Positions 32,493 to 41,097 of a stretch of DNA of 64,000 nucleotides are shown one piece after another (the stretch's first letter is position 1; every line of letters begins with the position of its first letter). Under the pieces are notes generated by a model that was not told the DNA's origin, searched no databases, and was given only the letters and a program-made list of their open reading frames with translations. Origin of the DNA: Actinoplanes sp040639655 (GTDB lineage: Bacteria > Actinomycetota > Actinomycetes > Mycobacteriales > Micromonosporaceae); NCBI RefSeq assembly GCF_040639655.1, contig NZ_JBFAAI010000001.1:558001-622000 (forward strand), read 5' to 3'. The translations under genes and the position numbers were made by a program.

Positions 32493-33320
32493 TTGCTTAA
32501 CGTGGACCAGGTGCAGTTGGCAACCTTCCAGGCCGTCGTCGAGCAGGGCAGTTTCGAGGCGGCGGCGCGTGCGCTGCACGTCACACCGTCCGCGGTCAGC
32601 CAGCGGATCAAGGCACTCGAGCAGGCCGTCGGCCAAGTGCTGGTCCGCCGGGCCAAACCGTGCACGGCGACCGTCGCGGGCCAGGCACTGATGCGGTTCG
32701 CCCAGCAGGTGGCGCTGCTGGAGAGGGAGTTCCTGGGCGCCGACACCACCCGTATCTCCGTGGTCGTCAACGCCGACTCGCTGGACAGCTGGTTCCTGCC
32801 GGTCCTCACGGACGTACCCGGCGTCCTCTTCGAACTGCACACCGACGACCAGGAACACACCACCGAGCTGCTGCGGTCGGGGACCGCGATGGCGGCGGTC
32901 ACCTCCGAGCACGTGCCGGTGCAGGGTTGCCGGGTGGAGAAGCTGGGTGTCATGCGGTACCTCGCCGTGGCCGCGCCCGGCTTCGACGCCACCGACCTGA
33001 ACACCGCGCCCGTCCTCGTCTACAACCGCAAGGACCGTCTCCAGCACCGCTTCCTGACCGCCCGCCACGATCCGCCGGTGCACTACATCCCGGCCGCCGC
33101 GGCCTTCAACCGGGCCATCCGCCTGGGGCTGGGCTGGGGAATGCTCTACGAACAGGAGGCCCGCGCCGATCTCGAAGCGGGCACGCTCGTGGAGATCCGT
33201 CCCGGCCGGCACCTGGACGTGCCGCTGTACTGGCAGTGCTGGCGGCTCTCCGCACCGGCCCTGGACGCGCTGACGGCCGCCGTTCGCACGGCGGCCGCCC
33301 AAGCGTTGCGTACCGGATAG
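32493..33320 (+). CDS. lysG: LysR-family regulator LysG/ArgP
   Basis: 275 aa if it starts at the TTG at 32493; a GTG at 32502 is equally possible. The winged HTH is at the N-terminus (QLATFQAVVEQGSFEAAARA, SAVSQRIKALE). The effector domain follows, with LGVMRYLAVAAPGFD and a GLGWGMLYEQEA stretch typical of ArgP/LysG. It should activate the divergent lysE in response to lysine, arginine or histidine. The upstream dyad touches its start codon, so autorepression is likely. Confidence 0.88.
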   Translation: MLNVDQVQLATFQAVVEQGSFEAAARALHVTPSAVSQRIKALEQAVGQVLVRRAKPCTATVAGQALMRFAQQVALLEREFLGADTTRISVVVNADSLDSWFLPVLTDVPGVLFELHTDDQEHTTELLRSGTAMAAVTSEHVPVQGCRVEKLGVMRYLAVAAPGFDATDLNTAPVLVYNRKDRLQHRFLTARHDPPVHYIPAAAAFNRAIRLGLGWGMLYEQEARADLEAGTLVEIRPGRHLDVPLYWQCWRLSAPALDALTAAVRTAAAQALRTG

Positions 33321-33321
33321 A

Positions 33322-34278
33322 TCAGTCGTTGGCGTGCAGCGCGCTGTTCAGCTCGATGCCGGTGCCCTTGCGCGACCGGGCCTCCAGGGCGCCGGTGACC
33401 GAGTTCCGCCAGAACAGGAGATTGTTCACACCGGAGAGCTCGATGGCCTTCACCACACGGCCGTCCGGCAGTGTGATCTTGGAAGCGGCGGTGATGTAGG
33501 TGCCCGCCTCGATCACGCAGTCGTCCCCGAGCGAGATGCCGACACCCGCGTTCGCGCCGAGCAGGCTGCGCTCGCCGATGCGGACCTTCTCCTTGCCGCC
33601 ACCGGACAGCGTGCCCATGATCGACGAGCCGCCGCCGATGTCCGAGCCGTCACCGACCACCACACCCTGCACGATCCGGCCCTCGACCATCGAGGTGCCG
33701 AGCGTGCCGGCGTTGAAGTTGACGAAGCCCTCGTGCATGACGGTGGTGCCGGAGGCCAGGTGGGCGCCGAGGCGGACCCGGTCGGCGTCGGCGATCCGCA
33801 CGCCGGACGGCACCACGTAATCGATCATGCGGGGGAACTTGTCCACCCCGTAGACGGCCAGCTGACGACCGGCCGCCCGCTCCAGGAAACGCAGCTCGTC
33901 GACCCGCTCCGGCGGGCACGGGCCGGCCGAGGTCCACGCCACGTTGGCGAGTTTGCCGAAGATGCCGTCCAGGTTCAGCTCGTTCGGCCGGACCAGCCGG
34001 TGCGAGAGCAGGTGCAGGCGCAGGTACGCGTCGGAGGCGTCGGCGATCGGGTCGGCCAGCGACTTGACCACCACGCGCACCTCGACGGTGCTCACTCCGG
34101 GAAGCAGCTTGGGGCCGGTCTGCCCGGCCGGGAGCGCCGGCGCGTCGGCGGGCTCCTCGCCCAGGCCCAGGTATCCGGCCGGGAACCAGGTGTCCAGCAC
34201 CTGTCCCTCGGCGGTCACGGTGGCGAGGCCGATGCCCCAGGCGGGCGAAGTCGAGATCGCGGTTTCCACGAACCGCAC
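33322..34278 (-). CDS. dapD: Tetrahydrodipicolinate N-succinyltransferase
   Basis: 318 aa, the length of actinobacterial DapD. The C-terminal half is a left-handed beta-helix of hexapeptide repeats (RLGAHLASGTTVMHEGFVNF, VVVGDGSDIGGGSSIMGTLS, GANAGVGISLGDDCVIEAG). The active-site region includes GPCPPERVDELR and the MHEGFVNFNAGT loop. It uses succinyl-CoA to start the succinylase branch of lysine/diaminopimelate synthesis. It is divergent from dapE with a 58-base gap and convergent with lysG, whose stop is one base away. Confidence 0.93.
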   Translation of the reverse strand: MRFVETAISTSPAWGIGLATVTAEGQVLDTWFPAGYLGLGEEPADAPALPAGQTGPKLLPGVSTVEVRVVVKSLADPIADASDAYLRLHLLSHRLVRPNELNLDGIFGKLANVAWTSAGPCPPERVDELRFLERAAGRQLAVYGVDKFPRMIDYVVPSGVRIADADRVRLGAHLASGTTVMHEGFVNFNAGTLGTSMVEGRIVQGVVVGDGSDIGGGSSIMGTLSGGGKEKVRIGERSLLGANAGVGISLGDDCVIEAGTYITAASKITLPDGRVVKAIELSGVNNLLFWRNSVTGALEARSRKGTGIELNSALHAND

Positions 34279-34336
34279 CTTACCGGACCGTCAATGAGCC
34301 CTCTGGAGCGTCACAGGACCCCGGTATGGTGCGCTC

Positions 34337-35410
34337 ATGGCCAACCCGCTTACCCAGGACGTGCTGCTCGACCCGGTGGTGCTCACCCGTGCCCTGGTCG
34401 ACATCGAGTCCGTGTCCCGCGACGAGAAGGCGATCGCCGACTGCGTCGAGGAAGTCCTCCTGAAGGCCGGCCATCTGAATGTCCGCCGCCTGGGCAACAC
34501 GGTGATGGCCCGGACCCGGCTCGGCCACGAACAGCGGGTGATCCTCGCCGGGCACCTCGACACCGTCCCGGTCAACGGCAACCTGCCGTCCACCGTCGTC
34601 GACGACCTCATCTACGGCTGCGGCACCGCCGACATGAAGAGCGGTGTGGCGCTCGCCCTGCATCTGGCCGTCACCCTGCCCGACCCGCGCTACGACGTGA
34701 CCTACCTGTTCTACGAAGCGGAGGAGATCGAGTCCGAGTACAACGGGCTCAACCTGGTCGCCGAGTCGCACCCGAAGTGGCTGCGGGCCGACCTGGCGGT
34801 GCTGCTCGAGCCGACCTTCGGCACGGTCGAGGCCGGCTGCCAGGGCACCATGCACGCGGTCGTGCGGACCCGAGGCCGGCGGGCGCACACGGCCCGGTCC
34901 TGGCGCGGGGTCAACGCCGTCCACGCCATCGGCCAGGTGCTGCGCCGGCTCGAGGACCACCACCCGCGGACCGTGACCATCGACGGCTGCACCTACCGCG
35001 AGGGACTGAGCGCGGTCCGGATCGCCGGGGGTGTCGCCGGCAACGTGGTGCCCGACGAGTGCGAGGTCGAGGTCAACCTGCGGTTCGCTCCGGACCGCTC
35101 GGAGAAGGAGGCCGCCGAGTACCTGCGGAAGGTGTTCGACGGCTTCGAGCTCGAGATCACCGACTCGGCCCCGGGCGCACTGCCCGGCCTCGACGCCGCC
35201 CCGGCCCGGGAGTTCCTCGCCGCCATCGGTGTCGAGCCGGCCGCCAAGCTCGGCTGGACCGACGTGGCCCGGTTCGCGGCACTGGGCATCCCGGCGCTCA
35301 ACTACGGCCCCGGCGACCCGTCCCTCGCGCACGCCCCGGACGAGCACGTCGAGATCGGCAAGATCCGCGACGGCGCGGCCACCCTGTACCGATGGCTGTC
35401 GTCCCAGTAA
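34337..35410 (+). CDS. dapE: Succinyl-diaminopimelate desuccinylase
   Basis: 357 aa M20 metallopeptidase. GHLDTVP near residue 76 gives the first His and Asp, GTADMKSG the bridging Asp, and EAEEIESEYNG near 135 the catalytic and metal Glu pair. HAPDEHV near the C-terminus supplies the last His. It releases LL-diaminopimelate from the succinyl form. With dapC and dapD in the window the three succinylase-specific steps are all present. It converges on a 56-residue unknown three bases away. Confidence 0.92.
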   Translation: MANPLTQDVLLDPVVLTRALVDIESVSRDEKAIADCVEEVLLKAGHLNVRRLGNTVMARTRLGHEQRVILAGHLDTVPVNGNLPSTVVDDLIYGCGTADMKSGVALALHLAVTLPDPRYDVTYLFYEAEEIESEYNGLNLVAESHPKWLRADLAVLLEPTFGTVEAGCQGTMHAVVRTRGRRAHTARSWRGVNAVHAIGQVLRRLEDHHPRTVTIDGCTYREGLSAVRIAGGVAGNVVPDECEVEVNLRFAPDRSEKEAAEYLRKVFDGFELEITDSAPGALPGLDAAPAREFLAAIGVEPAAKLGWTDVARFAALGIPALNYGPGDPSLAHAPDEHVEIGKIRDGAATLYRWLSSQ

Positions 35411-35413
35411 GGC

Positions 35414-35584
35414 CTAGTACTGAACGGTCACCCGGCCGACCGCGCGCTGCGGTGGCGGGATCTCCATCGTCGCCTCCGGATCCACGGCGGGCTCGGCGTC
35501 GCGCGCCGCGAAAGCGGCTCGCCGTTCCTCCAGCACCAGACGGATCCGGCGCTGCATCCTGAGGCGGTCGTGTCGATTGGTCAC
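35414..35584 (-). CDS. Small hypothetical protein
   Basis: 56 aa from GTG at 35584, which has GAAGGAG eight to nine bases upstream. The first half is strongly basic and helical (TNRHDRLRMQRRIRLVLEER); the second half is acidic and Pro-rich and ends VGRVTVQY. No family recognised. The clear ribosome site and the biased charge pattern argue for a real gene. It lies tail to tail with dapE. Confidence 0.55.
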   Translation of the reverse strand: MTNRHDRLRMQRRIRLVLEERRAAFAARDAEPAVDPEATMEIPPPQRAVGRVTVQY

Positions 35585-35757
35585 GGTGGTTGCTCCTTCG
35601 CCGGGAGCCCGGTGATGCCAGGTCGGTAACTGTACAGACGCGTCAGAGCTACTGTCGGTTGCTTCAATCTGGCAAAAAGGTCTGCGGGTCGCAATCCTCT
35701 TACCGAAACGCAGCCGGTTATTCACCGGGTACTGACCGTCCGCACTACCTTTGTGGC

Positions 35758-36522
<765 letters not shown>

Positions 36523-36523
36523 C

Positions 36524-37114
36524 GTGGCGGCCATCTGCGTGTTCTGCGCCTCCTCGACCTCCCTCGATCAGCGCCGGCTCGACCTCGCCGCCGAGACCGG
36601 GCGGATCCTCGCCGAACGCGGCCACACACTGGTCTCCGGCGGCGGCTGCGTCGGCATGATGGGCGCCGTCACCGACGGGGCCCGGTCGGCCGGCGGGCAC
36701 ACCCTCGGCATCATCCCGCAGTACCTGGTCGATCTGGAGGTCGCCGACCTGGCCTCCGGCGAACTGGTCGTCACCGACGACATGGCCTCCCGGAAGATCG
36801 TGATGATCGACCGCTCGGACGCGTTCATCACCCTGCCCGGCGGCCTCGGCACCCTCGACGAGCTCTTCGAGGTCTGGACCTTGGCCACCCTCGACGTGCA
36901 CCGCAAGCCGATCGTGCTGCTCGACCCGGACGGCTTCTACGACGGCCTGGTCGGATGGCTCGGCGGGCTGACCGACCAGAAGTTCATCCGGCCCGCGGCC
37001 ATGGAGATGCTGCTGGTGGCACGGACGGTGGACGAGGCGGTCGACATCGTCGAGGCGGCCCTCGCCTCCCCGCGAAGCGCTCCGTCGGGCACGGCCAGTC
37101 CGGCAGAGCATTAA
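36524..37114 (+). CDS. Second LOG-family protein
   Basis: 196 aa from GTG immediately after the previous stop. It has VSGGGCVGMMGAVTDGA near residue 40 and LPGGLGTLDELFEVWT near 103, the LOG nucleotide site, and matches the shorter cytokinin-activating type (Rv1205-like, from memory). Two tandem LOG proteins of different subtype in one operon suggest distinct substrates or hetero-oligomers. The pair follows the dapD/dapE locus as in mycobacteria. Confidence 0.88.
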   Translation: MAAICVFCASSTSLDQRRLDLAAETGRILAERGHTLVSGGGCVGMMGAVTDGARSAGGHTLGIIPQYLVDLEVADLASGELVVTDDMASRKIVMIDRSDAFITLPGGLGTLDELFEVWTLATLDVHRKPIVLLDPDGFYDGLVGWLGGLTDQKFIRPAAMEMLLVARTVDEAVDIVEAALASPRSAPSGTASPAEH

Positions 37115-37121
37115 CCCCCTC

Positions 37122-37160
37122 CTCCGGTACGGGCCACACATCCATTTCTCCGGTACGGGC
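37122..37160 (+). promoter_or_regulatory. Direct repeats upstream of adnA
   Basis: CTCCGGTACGGGC occurs at 37122-37134 and again at 37148-37160, 26 bases apart, in the 92-base gap between the second LOG gene and adnA. The spacing (2.5 turns) and position fit binding sites for an activator or repressor of adnAB. No LexA or RecA-independent damage box was recognised. Confidence 0.45.
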
Positions 37161-37206
37161 TACGCGCCCGCAAATAACGTCATACCGGCGTGCTTCCATT
37201 GGTGCC

Positions 37207-40200
37207 GTGAGCACGCCGGTTTCCCCAGCCCCGGTGCGCCGGCCCACCTATCGCCTGGTCCGCCGCCCCCGTCCGGTGACCCCCGAGCTGCCGGTCGACC
37301 CGGTCCAGCGCCGGGTCATCGAGCACACCTCCGGTCCGCTCCTCGTCGTCGGCGGCCCCGGCACCGGCAAGACGTCGATGCTGGTCGAGTCGGTCGCCGC
37401 CCGGATCGCCGAGGGCACCGACCCGGAACGCATCCTCGTGCTCACGTTCGGCCGCCGCGGCGCCGCGGCTCTGCGCGACCGCATCGAGGCCCGGATAGCC
37501 GACGACCCCGGCCGCATCGTGCACGAGCCGCTGGTGCGCACCTTCCACGCCTACGCGTTCGGTCTGCTCCGCCGGGCCGCCGCCGAGCGGGGCGAACCGT
37601 CCCCGCGCCTGCTCACCGGCCCCGAACAAGACCTGATCATCCGTGAGCTGCTGGCGGTCGTCGCCGACCCCGACGCCCACGACGAGATCGGCTGGCCCGA
37701 GGGCCTGCGCCCGGCCCTGCCCACCCGCGCCTTCGCCCAGCAGCTGCGCGACCTGATGCAGCGCGCCGCCGAGCGCGGCATCGGCCCGGTCGAACTCGCC
37801 CGGCTCGGTGAGGACCTGGGCCGCGACGACTGGCCGGCCGCCGCCCGCTTCCTCCGGGAATACGTGGCCGTTCTCGCCCTCCGCGACGTCACCACCCGCG
37901 GTTCGGCCGCCTACGACCCGGCCGAGCTGGTCCGTGCCGCGACCGGCCTGCTCGCCGACGAGCCCGGCCTGCTGGAGGCCGAACGCCGCCGGCTGTCCTT
38001 CGTCTACGTCGACGAGCTGGCCGAGACCGACCCGGCCCAGGTCGACCTGCTCGCCCAGGTTGCCGGCGGCGGCACCCCGCTCGTCGCGTTCGCCGACCCG
38101 GACTCGTCGATCTACGGCTTCCGCGGCGCCGAGCCGGCCGTGGTCCAGGCCTTCCCGTCCCGTTTCCGGGCCGTCTCCGGCGCCCCCGCCGAGACCGTGG
38201 TCCTGCACACCAACTACCGGGCCGCTCCACCGCTGCTCACGGCCACGAGCCGGGTCGCCCGGCGGATGCGCGGCCCGATGGGCCACCGCCCGATGTACCC
38301 ACCGCCGCCCGCCGGCGCCGCCTCCGAGCCTCCGCCCTCCGCCACCGGAACCCCGAGCGGCCGAACCGCTTCCGCCGGGTCGCCCGCTTCCGCCGGGCCC
38401 GGCGTCTCCGCTGGATCGACCGCTTCCGCTGGGCCAACCCTTTCTGCTGGGCCGACCGCATTCGCCGGGTCCGGCGGTCCTGGTTTGCGCGCCGAGTCCC
38501 CCGGTTCCAGCGGTTCGCTGGACGGCCCGGTGGGGCAGGGTGGTCCGCCGGGTGCTTCTGCCGCGTCCGATGCGCCCGCCGCTTCCGGCGCGCCGGCGGA
38601 CTTCGGGGTGGTTCCGGAGGCCGTGGTCCGGACGTTCCGGTCTACGGCCGCCGAGACCGCCTACATCGCGCACGCGCTGCGCGAGGCACACCTGCTGCAC
38701 GGCGTTCCGTGGTCGCGGATGGCGGTGCTGATGCGATCGACCACGCTCCAGCAGCCGTCGGTGCAGCGGGCACTGGCCGCGGCCGGGGTGCCGACCGTCA
38801 TCCATGCCGAGGACCTGCCGCTGCACCTGCAACCGGCGGTCGCGCCGTTCCTGCTGCTGCTGCGCTGCGCGGTCGACCCGGCGGCGCTCAACGAGGAGGC
38901 CGCGGTCGCGTTGCTGCACTCCCCGCTGGGCGGTGCCGACCCGCTGGCCGAGCGGCGGCTGCGGCAGGGGCTGCGGGCGCTGGCGATCAGCGCCGGTGAC
39001 CGCCGGCCGTCGGGCGAGCTGCTCGTCGACGCGGTCCGCGACCCGGCCGGCCTCGACCTGGTCGAGCGGCGCTGGGCCCGCCCCGCACAGAACGTGGCAC
39101 GTCTGCTGACCGTGGCCCGGGAGGCGGCCGGCGAGCCGGGGGCCTCCGCCGAGCAGGTGCTCTGGACGGTCTGGCGGGAGAGTGGCCTGCACGACCGCTG
39201 GTATGCGATGAGTACCGGCAACGTCCCGATGCCCGACCAGCGTGATTCGGCCCGCGCCCGGGAGTGGCGGTCCGAGGCCGCCGACCGTGACCTGGACGCC
39301 ATGGTGGTCCTCTTCGACGCGGCGGCGCGCTTCGTCGACCGGCTGCCCGGTGCCGGTGTCTCGGTCTTCCTCGATCACGTCCTGGGCCAGGAGCTGCCGG
39401 CCGACTCGATCGCCCCGAGCGCCGACCGCGGCGAGGCCGTCCGGCTGCTCACCGCGCACGCCGCAAAGGGCCTGGAGTGGGAGGTCGTGGTCCTCGCCGG
39501 CGTTCAGGAGGGCATCTGGCCGGACCTGCGGCTGCGGGGCAGCCTGCTCGGCTCGGAACGTCTCGTCGACGTGCTGGCCGGTCGTCCCGCGTCCGGCCCG
39601 GAGGCGATCCTCGGCGAGACCTCCGCTCTGCTCGACGAGGAACGACGGCTCTTCTACGTGGCGGCCACCCGGGCCCGGCGCCGGCTGGTCGTCACCGCGG
39701 TGAACTCGGCGAGCGTCGGCGGCTCGGTGGGTGAGGAGCAGCCCAGCCGCTTCCTCACCGAGCTGGCCACACCGAGCCGTGGCCCCGGCGGAGAACGCCC
39801 GCCGGACCCCTGGGACACCGGCCCCCCTGATCCCGGACCCAGCGGCCCATCCGACACCCCGCCGGATCCCGGCCCATCCGACACCCCGCCGGGCCTGGGC
39901 CCATCCGACACCCCGCTCGGGCCAGTGCGTCCGAGCGACCCGCAACCCGGGCCAGCCGACGGCACCGAGCCAGGCCTGGACGGTGACGGCGGCACCGAGC
40001 CAGGCCCGGACAGTGACGGCGACGGCGCCGTGCCTCGCCGGGGAGCGGCCATGACGCTGGGCGACAGCGGTGCGATCGAGGACGAGGCGGAACTCCCGGT
40101 GGGACGTCCACCGCGAGCTCTGACACTGGCGTCGCTGGTGGCCGAGTTGCGTACCGTCGTGGTGGGAAGTGCCGAGACACCCAGCCGGCGCCGCGCCGCG

Positions 40201-41097
40201 GCGGCCGAACTCGCCCGCCTCGCGGCCGCGGGTGTCCCCGGTGCCCATCCGGACGAGTGGTGGGGGCTGCGCCCGCTCTCCGACGACCGCCCGCTCGTCG
40301 ACGAGGGCGACCCGGTCAAGGTCACCCCGTCCTCGATGGAGAGCGCGCTGCGCTGCAGTCTGCGCTGGCTGCTGGAACGGCACGGCGGCGCCGCACCGGC
40401 CGGCCCGGCGCAGGGCATCGGCAACCTGGTGCACGCCGCCGCCATGCTTGCCGAGGACGCGAACGCGGACCGGGAGAAGCTGGTGGAGTACGTGGCGGCC
40501 CGGTTCGACTCGATCGAGCTGGCCGCCCAGTGGCTGGCCGGCCCGGAACGGGAGCGGGCCCAGGCGATGGTCGACAAGCTGTTGCGCTGGCTCGCGGTGA
40601 ACCCGAGGCGGCTGCTGGCGATCGAGCACGAGTTCACCGTCCAGCTGGAGGACGAACGCAACCCGATCCAGCTGACCGGCCGGGTGGACCGGCTGGAGGT
40701 GGACGAGGCGGGCCGGCTCGTGGTGATCGACCTGAAGACCGGCAAGACGACCGCGGTCTCCGCCGAGGTGGCGGAGAACGCACAACTCGGCGGCTATCAG
40801 GCGGCGATCGACGCGGGTGCGTTCGCCGACTTCGGCACCGACAGCGGCGGCGCCGCGCTGGTGCAGCTGGGGCCGGGGAAGGACGCGCGGGAGCAGATGC
40901 AGGTTCCGCTGGGCGAGGCGACCGACCCGAACTGGGCGGACACCATGGTGCGCCGGACCGCGGCCGCGATGGCCGCATCCACCTTCTCCGCGGTGGCGAA
41001 CAGCCGGTGCCGGGTCTGCCCGGTCCGGACCAGCTGCCCGATCTCCGGCAAGGGCCGGCAAGTTGTCGAGCCGAACGGACCGGACCAGGAGCGATGA
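37207..41097 (+). CDS. adnA: AdnA-type helicase-nuclease subunit
   Basis: 1296 aa from GTG at 37207. UvrD-like motor: Walker A GPGTGKTS at 50-57, motif II YVDELAE near 275, motif VI FYVAATRARRRL near 820. The C-terminal RecB-type nuclease has VIDLKTGK near 1173, and CRVCPVRTSCP near 1268, with a Cys near 1048, looks like a [4Fe-4S] site. With AdnB it resects double-strand breaks. It is about 240 residues longer than mycobacterial AdnA because of two low-complexity insertions (about 364-468 and 854-951). Confidence 0.88.
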   Translation: MSTPVSPAPVRRPTYRLVRRPRPVTPELPVDPVQRRVIEHTSGPLLVVGGPGTGKTSMLVESVAARIAEGTDPERILVLTFGRRGAAALRDRIEARIADDPGRIVHEPLVRTFHAYAFGLLRRAAAERGEPSPRLLTGPEQDLIIRELLAVVADPDAHDEIGWPEGLRPALPTRAFAQQLRDLMQRAAERGIGPVELARLGEDLGRDDWPAAARFLREYVAVLALRDVTTRGSAAYDPAELVRAATGLLADEPGLLEAERRRLSFVYVDELAETDPAQVDLLAQVAGGGTPLVAFADPDSSIYGFRGAEPAVVQAFPSRFRAVSGAPAETVVLHTNYRAAPPLLTATSRVARRMRGPMGHRPMYPPPPAGAASEPPPSATGTPSGRTASAGSPASAGPGVSAGSTASAGPTLSAGPTAFAGSGGPGLRAESPGSSGSLDGPVGQGGPPGASAASDAPAASGAPADFGVVPEAVVRTFRSTAAETAYIAHALREAHLLHGVPWSRMAVLMRSTTLQQPSVQRALAAAGVPTVIHAEDLPLHLQPAVAPFLLLLRCAVDPAALNEEAAVALLHSPLGGADPLAERRLRQGLRALAISAGDRRPSGELLVDAVRDPAGLDLVERRWARPAQNVARLLTVAREAAGEPGASAEQVLWTVWRESGLHDRWYAMSTGNVPMPDQRDSARAREWRSEAADRDLDAMVVLFDAAARFVDRLPGAGVSVFLDHVLGQELPADSIAPSADRGEAVRLLTAHAAKGLEWEVVVLAGVQEGIWPDLRLRGSLLGSERLVDVLAGRPASGPEAILGETSALLDEERRLFYVAATRARRRLVVTAVNSASVGGSVGEEQPSRFLTELATPSRGPGGERPPDPWDTGPPDPGPSGPSDTPPDPGPSDTPPGLGPSDTPLGPVRPSDPQPGPADGTEPGLDGDGGTEPGPDSDGDGAVPRRGAAMTLGDSGAIEDEAELPVGRPPRALTLASLVAELRTVVVGSAETPSRRRAAAAELARLAAAGVPGAHPDEWWGLRPLSDDRPLVDEGDPVKVTPSSMESALRCSLRWLLERHGGAAPAGPAQGIGNLVHAAAMLAEDANADREKLVEYVAARFDSIELAAQWLAGPERERAQAMVDKLLRWLAVNPRRLLAIEHEFTVQLEDERNPIQLTGRVDRLEVDEAGRLVVIDLKTGKTTAVSAEVAENAQLGGYQAAIDAGAFADFGTDSGGAALVQLGPGKDAREQMQVPLGEATDPNWADTMVRRTAAAMAASTFSAVANSRCRVCPVRTSCPISGKGRQVVEPNGPDQER
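39844..39924 (+). repeat. 27-bp tandem repeats inside adnA
   Basis: Three in-frame 27-base units begin GGCCCATCCGACACCCCGC at 39844, 39871 and 39898. They encode GPSDTPxxP-type nonapeptides in the low-complexity linker between the AdnA motor and nuclease domains. Confidence 0.9.
39961..40020 (+). repeat. 30-bp tandem repeat inside adnA
   Basis: Two in-frame 30-base units (39961-39990 and 39991-40020), differing at two bases, encode the decapeptide GTEPGxDxDG twice in the same linker, just after the 27-bp repeats. Confidence 0.9.

Noticed and set aside
33334..35562. 742-codon plus-strand frame across dapD and dapE
   Set aside because: Antisense to dapD and out of frame with dapE; both real genes have full catalytic motifs.
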